From an uncultured Acidiphilium sp. (GTDB taxonomy: Bacteria; Bacillota; Clostridia; Christensenellales; Borkfalkiaceae), in the NCBI GenBank assembly GCA_902495325.1, contig CABUWK010000043.1, positions 1 to 20,197 on the forward strand: a DNA stretch of 20,197 nt. The letters run 5' to 3'. The number at the start of each line of letters is the position of its first letter. Position 1 is the first letter of the stretch. The translations under genes and the position numbers were made by a program. Below are positions 6,388 through 15,412 of the stretch, one piece after another. Under the pieces are notes generated by a model. That model was given only the letters and a program-made list of their open reading frames with translations. It did not search any database and was not told the DNA's origin.

Positions 6388-6845
6388 TTAAACCTGAATA
6401 TTAAAATGAATCCTTCCGGTTTCCAGCGTCGCACCGATTTTGTCGTAAAATTCGATTGATGATGCGTTTCAGTCAAGGCGGCTCCATTCCAAGCCCGAGT
6501 AGCCCTCGTCTTTTATGATTTTTAAAAGCCGGCGAAAAATTTCTTTGCCGAAGCCCTGACGACGATATTCGGGTTTTATGAATAAGTCTTCCGGATGAAC
6601 GTTTGCTTTCGTCGCAAATGAGGCAAACACGGGGGAATAGATCGCATAACCGATCGGGGGCTCGTTTGTTTCGGCAATCACTGCGGTTGCAAGCTGTTTT
6701 CCGAAAAGCCAGAATTTCAGCATTTCAACGGATCCCGTCATATCTTCGGGGCGTTTTTCGTAGGATGCCAGGTCTTTTATCAATTCATAAATTACAGGTG
6801 CGTCTTTTGCGTTTGCTTTTCTGATCGTCAGATTTTTTCTTCCAT
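6388..6845 (-). pseudogene. GNAT N-acetyltransferase, frameshift plus internal TGA
   Basis: Proper start ATG 6845 with a CAGGAG ribosome site, but after ATG-GAA-GAA-AAA-ATC the frame meets TGA. One extra A in the A6 tract (T6 at 6833-6838 on the plus strand) would join it to LTIRKANAKDAPVIYELIKD and then to the long open frame 6783-6469. That frame shows the GNAT acetyl-CoA loop, F-I-K-P-E-Y-R-R-Q-G-F-G-K (from about 6568), and EWSRLD. There TGA (6471-6469) stands where the family usually has Trp (LDWN). Past it, NASSIEFYDKIGA continues in the same frame to TAA at 6390-6388. Repaired length is about 152 residues. GNAT enzymes transfer acetyl to amines; this one resembles the polyamine-acetyltransferase-like group. 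Two lesions make a functional product unlikely unless the bases are wrong. Confidence 0.8.
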
Positions 6846-6892
6846 TTTATCTCCTGATACAATATGTTTGACCGAAAAAGTGCGGTGTTTGA

Positions 6893-7795
6893 ATCCGGAA
6901 CGGGAAAAGCGTTCCGATCGGTTGGACGTGGATCCTCGGACAGGATCTCGTGATTCATCCGAATTTTCTCGATAAGGGAGAAGAAAGCGAACGGAACTAC
7001 AGGGAAGGAGATCTTCTTAAAATCTCGCAAGGGCTTACCATGTGGAAATGGGTGGGAACGGTCGACTCCGAAAACAATCCGGCGGAAGGGTATTATTTGC
7101 GGGAAGGTCTGGTTGACCGGGACTTCGCCTGATATTATGACGGTTCGGAGTGGAAAAGTTACATAGCGATCGAAGAGATCGTGCTTTCGGCGGAGAAAGA
7201 GATTTTTGTCGGAGAAAAAACAGAGATGAAAGTCGGATTTTTCCCCGGAAACGGTACGCTCGTCGGCGGAAGAACGAAATTCTACACCAAAACGCCCGAT
7301 ATCGCTTCGGTCGACGAACAGGGAAACGTGTACGGACTTGCCGCGGGCACAGCCGAGATCGTTGCCGTGGCGGAAGATCTTTTTGCCGGCAGGTTTTCCG
7401 GATCGGTTTACGTAACGGTTCGGGAAAAAACCGGCGGAGAAGTTCTGAAAGCGGAGATCCTTCCGTTTGCCTTCCGGACAAAACGGGGAGAAGAGCCGGA
7501 TCTGTCCGGACTTTCCGTTTTGTTTACCTATACGGATGGCAGAACGGAGACGAAGCTTGCGACGGATCCCGTGCTGACGGGGTTCGATAAGACCCAAGTC
7601 GGAATACAGATCTGCAAGCTGTCATACGAAGCGTACGGCGTGCGGTATGAAAGCGAGATCCGGGTGACGGTGACGGAAAAAGAGACCGACGGATGCGGTT
7701 CCGCCGTAAACGCTTTCCCGGCGTGGCTTGCGACGATTGCCGTTTTTCATTTATTCCGTAAACTTACATCGAGGAGAAAAGAATATGAAAAGTAA
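6893..7795 (+). pseudogene. Surface protein fragment with Ig-like domains, no start, internal TGA
   Basis: The frame is open from 6893 (after TGA at 6890) to 7795 except for one TGA at 7130-7132. Both sides look like one protein: REGLVDRDFA, stop, YYDGSEWKSYIAI; Trp would fit the stop position. No start codon or signal peptide is visible, so the 5' part is lost. From about 7172 comes a BIG2-type bacterial Ig-like domain (VLSAEKEIFVGEK...TPDIASVDEQGNVYGLAAG), then a second Ig-like module (about 7437-7680). The end is GCGSAVN, a hydrophobic stretch and RRKEYEK, a tripartite cell-surface anchor. The segment 7181-7795 alone might be translated. The last 11 nt overlap the next gene, so both belonged to one secreted-protein operon. 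Confidence 0.75.
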
Positions 7796-9740
7796 AAAGA
7801 ACGTGTTGCTTGGCTTGTTTGTCTGCCTGTTCGTCATATCCGCTGCGCTTTGCGGAACGTTTGCCGTGCCCGGGGCTTCCGCCGCGAACGAAATTGTTTA
7901 TCTGAATGAACAAATGCCGTTTTCCATTCATAAAAAGATATCCGTAAACGATTTTTCCGATCCCGGGGAACTGGAAGACTGGGAAGCGGGACAGGGCGTT
8001 ACGAAACTGAAGGCGGCGGAAACGATCGCGAACGGTCCCGGAACGGTCGCCGAGGGAAAATACTGCCTCGAAATCGTACGAGGACAGATCCCGTTCGCGC
8101 AGACTGTTTCCGTTACGAGAACGATTTCCGAACCGATCGACGCATCGTCGGCACCCGTTTTGTTTTTTAATGTAAACGGTTACGGCGGACTTCCTTACGT
8201 AACGCAACAGTTTGTTACCGTTACCGTGGAGGGAAACGGAAAAAATTATACGAAAAAATCCGTTTTTGCCGCGAACGGGTGGAACGACGTTACGATCGAT
8301 CTTTCCGGAACAGAGGTCGTGACGGCTGTGGATAAAATCACGTTTACTTTTTCGAATAACGGCACGGGCAGCAGAAAATGGGGATGTTGCTATCAGCTCG
8401 ATCAGATCTTTTTTGCAAAACCCTTCGATCTCGAATTCTCTGCGGACGGAGATACGCAGGGCTTTACCGCGCAGAACGGCACGATCGGATCGGCAGGCGA
8501 TTGCTTGGAACTCGGGGTGGAATACGGAACCTCGGTATTCTCTGCGCCGGATCACGCATACAACACCCTTTATACGGCGATATACGGCACCGCAAAGGTA
8601 AAAAATACGATTTATTTCGTAATGAAAAACGACACGGGCGCGACGGAGATGAACGTGCAGTTCGTCACGTCGGACGAGCCGGAATACGATGAAGCGAAAA
8701 GTAAAACGGTCACAATCGTCCCGTATTCCGGCTTAACCCTCGTAAAAGCGAATTTTTCCGATAATGGAAAATGGAATTCCGGGGTGCGCGGTTTCCGTTT
8801 GTCCTTCCCGGATGTGCCGGGTTCCGGTGTCGTTTCCATAGACAGAATTTCCTTTCAGGAAGACGATCCGATCGGGGAATATGCGGGCGAGGTGACCTCC
8901 GTCCGCACGGAAGGGATGAAAACGCTCACGGTGGAAGGGTTTATCGGAAAGGAGTATCTTTGCAGATACCCGGACGGGGAGCTGAAACTTTATTCGGTAT
9001 ATCCGCATCAGACGGACGAAGCGATCGCGAATCTGAAGCCGATCGCCGTGCAGAAAACGAGCGGGATCGGAGAAGACGGAAAGTTTTCGTTTACGGGCGT
9101 TTCCTTCCTTTATAACGAAACGAAAACGCTTATGGACGCCGATTTCGTTGTTTATCTTGTCGGCGGTGAGGATCGTGTTAAAGTGGCGGAAAGAAGAGAG
9201 GTCGATAATTGGCGCGATTTTCTGGATACAAAATACTGCTTCGATCTGCCGGCTCGCTCCGTCTCCGTGACAAGCCCGGAATTCGGTGCGAAAGGCGACG
9301 GTTTTACCGACGATACGGATGCCATTCAGGCGGCGATCGACCGGATTTCTTCTTCGGGCGGCGGCGTTGTCCGTCTGGACGGCGAAAGAACGTATATTGC
9401 AACCAACATCATGCTGAAAGACAACGTGGAACTGAACATCGGAAAGGGGAGCGTTCTCCGGCAGTCGGACGATATCCGCGATTATAAATACGCCGTGGAG
9501 CTCGGATCCAACAGCAAGAGTTATGCGCATATCAACTGGAGCACGACTCAACTCGTAAATAACCCGCCGCTGGTACAGGCGTACCGTGCGAAAAACGTGA
9601 AAGTGACGGGCGGCGGCGTGATCCGCATGAGCGATACCGAGAATTATTCCGACGGGTTCCGTAATGCGGAATTCCTCGATTATCATTACCAGACGGTTTC
9701 GAACAGGATTCATATCGTGCCGATCGGCATTTACGACAGC

Positions 9741-9746
9741 AAAAAA
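9741..9746 (+). other. A6 tract causing +1 frameshift in the GH28-like gene
   Basis: GAC-AGC-AAA-AAA-CGT-GGA is read in frame. With five A instead of six it becomes GAC-AGC-AAA-AAC-GTG-GAA-GTT (DSKNVEV), which joins directly to SDITIIRSNGYHC, the proper beta-helix sequence. The upstream frame runs on to 10178 as arginine-rich nonsense. Confidence 0.85.
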
Positions 9747-12590
9747 CGTGGAAGTTTCGGATATTACGATTATCCGCAGCAACGGCTATCACTGCGCGTT
9801 GTATTTTTCCGAAAACGTTACGGTCGGAAATCTCAGATTGAAAGACCCGAAGAACGTCGGTGCGGACGGGCTCGCCCTGAAAGGGGTGAACAAGGCGGTT
9901 GTGTTCCGCTATTCCGTTCTGACCTGCGACGATGCGATCACCCTTTCCGCGTCTTACGAAGAACCGAGAAGTTTTCTGTGGTTCCCCGTAAAAACGGGAG
10001 AAATGCAGGCGACGAGAAATATCGAAATTTCCTCTTCTTACGTGTCCGGCGGAAACGGCGTTTCCTTTATTTCCTGGGGAAGCAGCGATCCCGATCAGCA
10101 GAATCAGGAAATACAGAACATCAAAGTAACGGATTGCTCTTTAAGGGGGCAGTCTTCCGTAAATACCTGGGCGGATAATCCGTATAACGGGAAATATCCT
10201 TACGATCAGACGGAAACGGACGATTTTTCGCCGATCAAGGATCTGACGTTCCTCAATAATATTTATTATAACAAAGTAAATCTTTATCCGAATATTGTAA
10301 CGAACCTCGTTGCAGATTGCGACCTGAAGAGTTCGGACGTGTTCGTAAATACCGATTTCGACGGCGGGATCATATACTGGAGTCGTCTCGGCGACACGGA
10401 AAAAATCGGCGTCGGTTCTTCCGCTTCGGAAAAATTCGGAAAGATGGAAAATCTTTCCGACGAAAACGGCGCGCTTTTCCAGGGAATACATCTGTATCGG
10501 GGAGAGTATCTTTTCAAGGCGGATATCAGAGCGGAAGGACACGGATTTTTCCTTTTCGCGGAAAACGCCATGACAGGCGAAACGATCGCAAAACTTTCTC
10601 TCGGGGAAACGGATTGGCAGTATGCGTATCTGTATGCTTTTATCGAAGAAGAGGGAACGTATCGCATCGGCATTTCGGCGGAAAACGCAACGGGCAGCGC
10701 GTATCTCGATAAAATCTCCTGTAAGGCAAACATTGCGGATCGGGAGGAAACTTTTTATCCTTCGGAAATCCTGTCCGATTGCGATAACATGCCGGAGGGC
10801 TTTTATGCGGACGGCTCTTCCTGGGAATCGGAAAACGGAATCCTCAGACAGACCGATCCTTCCGCTCAGACTTCGCTTTCCTCGTTTTATTCCGATTATT
10901 CCGAGGTGACCGTAAAATACGATTTCAGGATCACAAAGTGGAATAATGCGGATAACAACGTGACCCTTCAGATGCTCGGCTCGGGATCGGCAGGTTATCT
11001 CGTGTTTATAAGTTCTTCGAGAAATCAGTTATCCGTGAAACGGATTGACGGGACGGGAGAAAGAACTCTCGCATACAGGACCTGTCCGGACCTCGGGAAC
11101 GACTGGCATAATCTGTCTGCCGATTGCTATACGGAGAACGGTCTGAAACATATCGCTGTTTCTTTAGACGGCGAACTTATCATTTCCGCGACCGATGCCG
11201 ATCCGCTTGGCAAAGGCTGCGTTTCGATCGGGAATTATAACGCTTCCGCCGATTACGATAATATTTACGTCACCCGCTATGACTCGCGAGGGGAAGGAAA
11301 AATCGGTTTTGTCGTCACAAGCGAAGGAAATCCCGTGGAGAACGCCGTCGTTGCGCTGTATCGGAACAACGTCGTTTACGGAAAGTATACGGTCGGCAAA
11401 GACGGAAAGCTTACCGTGGAAGGGCTTCCGGGCGGCGATTACGCTTACGCCGTGTTTGCGCCCGGGTATCGGACGACGGAGATCGCAAAGATAACAACCG
11501 ATCGTACGATCGGGGTGACGCTCGTCACGGATACGGCAGATATTACGGACGAGTTCGAAAGCTCTCTTTATTGGTCTGCGATCGACGGTTTTTCCGCGGA
11601 AGACGGAAAGTTTGCGTTTGACGGAGAAGGCGTCGCGTCCGCATCGTTTGAGGGAAAAGGTTTTGTCGATTTCACGCTGGAATACGATCTCGGGTTTGTA
11701 AATCATTACGGAGATTACGGGGCGAATGCTTACGTAAAACTGACGAAAGGGGAAAAATCTTATTATCTTTATTATTCTCCCGTATACGAATTCGTCTGTC
11801 TGTACGACGTATCCGACGGTAACCGTACCAACAAAGGGGATCTCACGAAACGCGGCTATTTCGGCATTTCCGGAAAAAAGACGAATATCAGGCTTATTTC
11901 GTCGGGGAAAACCATTTCACTCTATGCCGACGACGAGTTTGTTGCCTCCGTGACCGATGAAAAACTGAACGGGATTCCCGCAGAGATCTCTCTGAACGCG
12001 TTCAATGTGTCCGTAGCGGTCGAAAGGTTTTCTGTTTTTACTTCTTCCTGTCGTTATCTTGCCGTAACGGACGAGGACGGGCATCCCCTTCGCGATATTG
12101 CCGTCGATCTGTATGAAGACGACGAAAATACGGATACGCTTTTAACCGATGAAAACGGATATCTGCGTTTCACGCCCGAAGACGGTGCCGGGTATTCCTT
12201 TGCGATTGCCGGACAGAAGGGATTTCAGTCTGTCGCAAAACGTCAGTGGGCGGCGGGGAGAAGGATTTCCGTCGTAACGCTGAGCGAGGAGGAGATCGGA
12301 ATGCCGCTGATCGAAAAGGAAAGTTCGCTTTTCGTTTCTTCGGACGAGCTGAATTTCACGAAAGGGATTGCGGAAGTTTCCGGCGGCGTTTTCGATAAAT
12401 CGCTCGGAAACAAAGGCGACGTTATGGCAGCCGATACCGTAAAAGTTTATTCTTCCGAACTCGATCTCTCGTTCAAACTGTTTGTCGACGACTATTATTC
12501 CTATACCGGCGCAAATATGACAATGATCTTCCGCGGCGGGCTCGAACTTGTTTACAGCCTCGAATACGGTTATATCATCCTGCGCGTATC

Positions 12591-12608
12591 CGACGGGAAC
12601 GGCGGATC
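12591..12608 (+). other. Second +1 frameshift in the GH28-like gene
   Basis: The frame reads VSDGN then GGSRVCFPFV and stops at 12633. One base fewer in GACGGGAACGG gives DGTADPVFVSPSYEVVFFDE, which begins the InlB-like repeat and stays open to 13315. Confidence 0.8.
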
Positions 12609-13311
12609 CCGTGTTTGTTTCCCCTTCGTATGAAGTCGTGTTTTTCGATGAGAACGGGAAAGTGCTTTCTTCGCAGGAAGTTCTTCGCGGAGAAAGCGCG
12701 GTCGCGCCCGAAATTTATTCGCACGATTTGTTTCTGTTCAAAGGGTGGGATCGTTCGTTTGACAACGTTACCGCATATCTTGAGATCCGTCCTCTGCCCG
12801 TTGAAGAGAACTGCATCGTTCTCGCTCTGCACGACGGCAGCGGTGCCGTTCGCGTGGTCGAATGGGATAAATCGAAGGAGTTTCCCTCGCTTAACAAAAA
12901 CGGCTATAAGGTTGAAGGATGGTATCTCGATGCCTCGCTTACCGAAAAGGCGGACGTAAATGCTTTGACGGAAAGCGTTGCTCTTTACGCAAAGTGGGTA
13001 AAAACTTACACGGTTGCCGTTGTGTTCGAGAACGGAGGATCGTTTGTCGATTTCGTGAGCGAAGGCGGATCTTACGAGATAAAAGCAAAGGACGGCGAGG
13101 TCATCGGAAGCGTGATCGTGAACGGAGAAGCTCTTTCCGCCGGTGCAGACGGGAAGTATGTGATCGGCGCCGTTTCGTCCGATTGCCGGGTGATCGTCAC
13201 GCTGAAAGAAGGCGCAGCCGGCGGGTGCGTCGGCGGGATAAATTCGTTCCTGTTTCTGTCTGTTCTGATTGCCGCGGCGGGTGTTTTGCTCGCAAAATCC
13301 GCAATCGGGAA

Positions 13312-13346
13312 CTGAAACGATTCCGCCGTCGTCGGTATCGTTTCAG
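13312..13346 (+). other. Hairpin overlapping the stop codon of the GH28-like gene
   Basis: CTGAAACGAT (13312-13321) and ATCGTTTCAG (13337-13346) form a perfect 10-bp stem that includes the TGA stop. No T-run follows, so it is only a weak terminator candidate or an mRNA-end stabiliser. Confidence 0.5.
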
Positions 13347-13359
13347 TCGGTTATAAATT

Positions 13360-13398
13360 AAAAACAGCGGTCTGTAAGAAAATACTTACGGATCGCTG
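13360..13398 (-). terminator. Terminator of the EFR1 remnant
   Basis: On the minus strand, CAGCGATCCGTAAG pairs with CTTACAGACCGCTG (14-bp stem with two G-U pairs), followed by TTTTT. It closely resembles the hairpin at 13793-13830. Confidence 0.8.
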
Positions 13399-13404
13399 TG
13401 TCTT

Positions 13405-13736
13405 TTATGGGCGTCGGATAGGATCTTCGTTACCGAGCTTCAGTTGTTCAAAGCGGTAACGCGGCTTTCCGATACTCTTTTTCCCGTACTCAATCGCTTC
13501 TGCCGGGCAGTAACAAATACACGCCATACAATGCGTGCATTCTTTTCCCCACACGGGTTTTCCGCTGTTAAGGCTGATGTTATTCATCGGACATCTTTTA
13601 ACGCATTGCCCGCAACCGATACATTGTCATTCGCTTTTATTTTTTCGTTGAGATTTATTGTTTCATCCTGCAATGCTTCCGCGATCCGCCTTGCGATATA
13701 ACGGCTGTTGCCCGTTCCCGAAAAACATAAAATCAT
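13405..13736 (-). pseudogene. EFR1-family flavodoxin/ferredoxin with internal deletion
   Basis: The start is ATG 13736 with GGAGAT upstream. It gives MILCFSGTGNSRYIARRIAE, the flavodoxin-like FMN-loop opening of EFR1 proteins, but leaves frame after about 40 residues and ends at 13584. In another frame (overlapping at about 13630) comes QCIGCGQCVKRCP and then ECTHCMACICYCPAEAIEYG, two complete [4Fe-4S] motifs, followed by the usual RYRFEQL end to 13405. About 110-150 residues of the flavodoxin fold are missing compared with the usual 250 or so, and one deletion of non-triplet length explains both loss and frame change. EFR1 proteins are electron carriers. The second ferredoxin half (13587-13405) could in principle be translated alone from ATG, but it lacks the first cluster. 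Confidence 0.82.
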
Positions 13737-13792
13737 AGTTATCTCCGTAAAATCGGCATTACCTGTCATAGCCGGATATCTGCTTTAAGCAG

Positions 13793-13830
13793 AAAAACAG
13801 CGGTCCGCAAGAAAAAATTACGGACCGTTG
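13793..13830 (-). terminator. Stranded original terminator of tRNA-Leu
   Basis: On the minus strand, CAACGGTCCGTAA pairs with TTGCGGACCGCTG (13-bp stem with G-U pairs), followed by TTTTT. It is oriented for a minus-strand gene, yet the only such gene to its right is the tRNA-Leu at 15544. Its upstream side reads CGTACCA, the tRNA 3' end. It is most simply the tRNA's native terminator, displaced by the insertion at 13840-15461. Confidence 0.75.
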
Positions 13831-13832
13831 GC

Positions 13833-13854
13833 TGGTACGAGTGTTCATAACAGA
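13833..13854 (+). repeat. Left junction: 7-bp tRNA-end repeat plus 17-bp inverted repeat
   Basis: TGGTACG (13833-13839) duplicates the end of the tRNA gene (15462-15468) in the same orientation. CGAGTGTTCATAACAGA (13838-13854) recurs inverted at 15458-15442. Together they mark the left end of the inserted element. Confidence 0.7.
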
Positions 13855-13956
13855 CCTAATATTACGGCATAGTGCCGAGGTGGTCGAAACATATTCCCAA
13901 AGTACCGAAAATGCTTGTGTTTACAAGGAATTTTGTAACACGAAAGGAATATGATC

Positions 13957-14211
13957 ATGGAAAAGTACATCACTCAAAACGGAATCAAATACGAGCTTCG
14001 CGGAGAACAATACTATCCAATGCTCGAAATCGCAGAGCAAAAGGAACACAAAATCGGCAAATACGGACTCATTCACCGCGACTATATCAAGCAGCACAAG
14101 AGAGGTACATACACCACACTTCTCACGGAAGGTAAGCTCAACGCACACCTTCACGAAATTGACGTACAAGCCAATGAAATACAGCCATTACTCGTACTAA
14201 GCAAAAGTTGA
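13957..14211 (+). CDS. tnpV: TnpV-family transposon protein
   Basis: Encodes 84 residues from ATG 13957, preferred over ATG 13951 because AAAGGA at 13943-13948 is 8 nt away. Residues 5-25 (Q-N-G-I-K-Y-E-L-R-G-E-Q-Y-Y-P-M-L) and IGKYGLIHRDYIKQHKRGTY followed by LLTEGKLNAHLHEID match TnpV, a small protein of unknown role carried by clostridial transposons. The usual 110-125 residue protein continues after the QANE motif; here it ends early in IQPLLVLSKS. Another frame stays open to TAA at 14328 (ending SLDIIKGLIYNN, similar to TnpV tails), so a frameshift near 14190 may have shortened it. A hairpin (TTACAA/TTGTAA) precedes the ribosome site. Confidence 0.78.
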   Translation: MEKYITQNGIKYELRGEQYYPMLEIAEQKEHKIGKYGLIHRDYIKQHKRGTYTTLLTEGKLNAHLHEIDVQANEIQPLLVLSKS

Positions 14212-14348
14212 AAATATATTGGAGTCCCGAAACCATGACGGACATTATCGCAGGTTTTAATGAAGAACAAAGAAGCAGAATTAGTTTGGATATTATTAAA
14301 GGATTGATATATAATAACCAATATTAAGCTCTTTGTATTCGCCATAAG

Positions 14349-14397
14349 AGCCGCTATCAAAGCGTGATTTACACGCCGCGATAGCGGCTTTTCTTTT
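14349..14397 (+). terminator. Terminator after tnpV
   Basis: AGCCGCTATC (14349-14358) and GATAGCGGCT (14380-14389) form a perfect 10-bp stem with a 21-nt loop, followed by a T-rich tail TTCTTTTTG. Confidence 0.85.
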
Positions 14398-14446
14398 TGT
14401 TTTCGGACGGTAAATTTTGAAAATGAGGGTGCGTTTTTGTTTTTCC

Positions 14447-14708
14447 CAAGGCTTCTATATGAGGGATATTTTTTGAAAAGAACCTACGAATTTGACCTTT
14501 GCCAAGGCTATTAAGTGAGAGGAAAAACGAAAACAACTTATGAATATTTCAATCAGACAATGTACTTTTTTCAAAAAGCTCCTTTTACATAAATAGAGGG
14601 ATAAATTTTCAAGATATACCCCTAAAAACGGCAGTTTTATGGTAATAGATGAGGATATTTCTTTGAAGCCTTAAGATTCGGTTGTTCTCAAGGCTATTAG
14701 GTGAGAGG
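14447..14708 (+). repeat. Degenerate direct repeats in element noncoding region
   Basis: CAAGGCTATTAAGTGAGAGG (14503-14522) and CAAGGCTATTAGGTGAGAGG (14689-14708) differ at one base; a weaker form lies at 14447-14465. Between them, segments such as GAGGGATATTTTTTGAA (14461), AGAGGGATAAATTTTCAA (about 14604) and GAGGATATTTCTTTGAA (about 14651) repeat a second theme. The region has no gene. It may be recombinase-binding or leader sequence of the element. Confidence 0.6.
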
Positions 14709-15340
14709 GAGTTTGTAAACATACTTTGAATACCCACTATATCCGTGAGGATGCCTTGGAGCAGATCGTACTGATGGAGCTGCGAATGCTTGCGGACTAT
14801 CTTGAAAGCGCCGAGGAAGCCTTTGCGGAGCTTTTAGAGAAAAAGACAAACAAGGATATGCATCGGGAGAGAACGGCTGCGGAAGGTGCTTTAGCAACGG
14901 CGAGAGCGCGAAGCCAAAAGCTTCTCGGACTCTTTGAAAAGCTCTACGAAGACAACGTAGAGGGCAAGGTCACGGACGAGTGGTTTATGCGGCTTTCTCA
15001 AAAGTACGAGAACGAGCAAGAGGAATTGAAGCGGCAGACACTTGAACTCAAAGAAAAACTCGACAGTATTGACAGAATACAGACGGCAAAGGACGATTTT
15101 CTCAAAGCCATCCGCAAGTTTATGGAGATGCGAACCTTAACACCCGTTATTCTGCGAGAGCTGATTGAGAAGATCGCGGTCTTTCCCGTAGAGGGAACAG
15201 GCAAAGATAGAACACAAAAGGTCATCATTCATTACCGCTTTGTAGGCACACTTGACATCCCCGGCATCATACACAGACCGCCTTATATCCTTGACTCGCG
15301 CAAGGGCGTAGCCATCGAATACTTATCTAATGCAGTATAA
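14705..15340 (+). pseudogene. Large serine recombinase, C-terminal fragment
   Basis: Open frame from 14705 (TGA at 14702) to 15340; a TTG at 14726 is the first possible start but has no clear ribosome site. The sequence opens at THYIREDALEQIVLMELR, the point just after the zinc-ribbon cysteines in TnpX-type recombinases. It continues with the long coiled-coil segment (EEAFAELLEKK...ELKRQTLELKEKLD) and ends with LIEKIAVFPVEG and HYRFVGTLDIP, the DUF4368-like tail. The catalytic serine resolvase domain and recombinase domain (about 300-350 residues) are absent, replaced by unrelated noncoding repeats. Large serine recombinases excise and insert the transposon. This piece could bind DNA at most. 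Confidence 0.85.
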
Positions 15341-15351
15341 CCCCTAAAAAC

Positions 15352-15375
15352 AAAAAAGAGCAGGCGAACCTGCTC
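15352..15375 (-). terminator. Minus-strand terminator inside element
   Basis: On the minus strand, GAGCAGG-TTCG-CCTGCTC is followed by six T and more. It sits between convergent recombinase remnant and tRNA-Leu, and would catch tRNA read-through. Confidence 0.8.
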
Positions 15376-15412
15376 AAAACAACACAATATTTAACCGAAA
15401 AGTAAGCATAAG

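Larger units (their letters stand above)
7785..13315 (+). pseudogene. Giant secreted GH28/pectate-lyase-like surface protein, two +1 frameshifts
   Basis: Start ATG 7785 with GAGGAG at 7771-7776. Removing one base near 9741 and one near 12591-12608 gives about 1,842 residues. Signal peptide 1-33 (ends AVPGASA). Two carbohydrate-binding-like beta domains follow (about 40-380), then from about 493 a right-handed beta-helix of the pectate-lyase/GH28 superfamily (FGAKGDGFTDDTDAIQAAID). GADG (about 9859) and CDD (9925-9933) lie where GH28 has NTDG and GDD, and NGVSF replaces the usual GHG. LamG- or DUF1080-like modules and two carboxypeptidase-regulatory-like folds follow. After the second shift come two InlB/Flg_new-type repeats (FKGWDRSF; GWYLDASLTEKAD...ALYAKW) and a GGCVGGINSF plus hydrophobic anchor. 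The role is probably binding and cutting plant or host glycans at the cell surface. As written, it yields three pieces: 7785-10178, 9664-12633 and 12548-13315. Confidence 0.82.

Noticed and set aside
6469..7132. TGA reassigned to tryptophan
   Set aside because: Two internal TGA codons suggest it, but csp, the esterase, the first ABC gene and the giant surface gene stop at TGA in the expected places, and frameshifts nearby point to decay or errors.
6785..7597. 270-codon minus-strand frame over the Ig-like fragment
   Set aside because: Low-complexity, Arg/Phe-rich translation without ribosome site; the plus strand shows clear Ig-like domains and an anchor.
8733..9782. 349-codon minus-strand frame over the GH28-like gene
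   Set aside because: Mirror of the plus-strand codon bias; no recognisable domain, and the plus strand carries signal peptide and beta-helix motifs.
14235..14328. Separate 31-residue ORF after tnpV
   Set aside because: No ribosome site of its own; its ending resembles a TnpV tail, so a shifted tnpV remnant is more likely.
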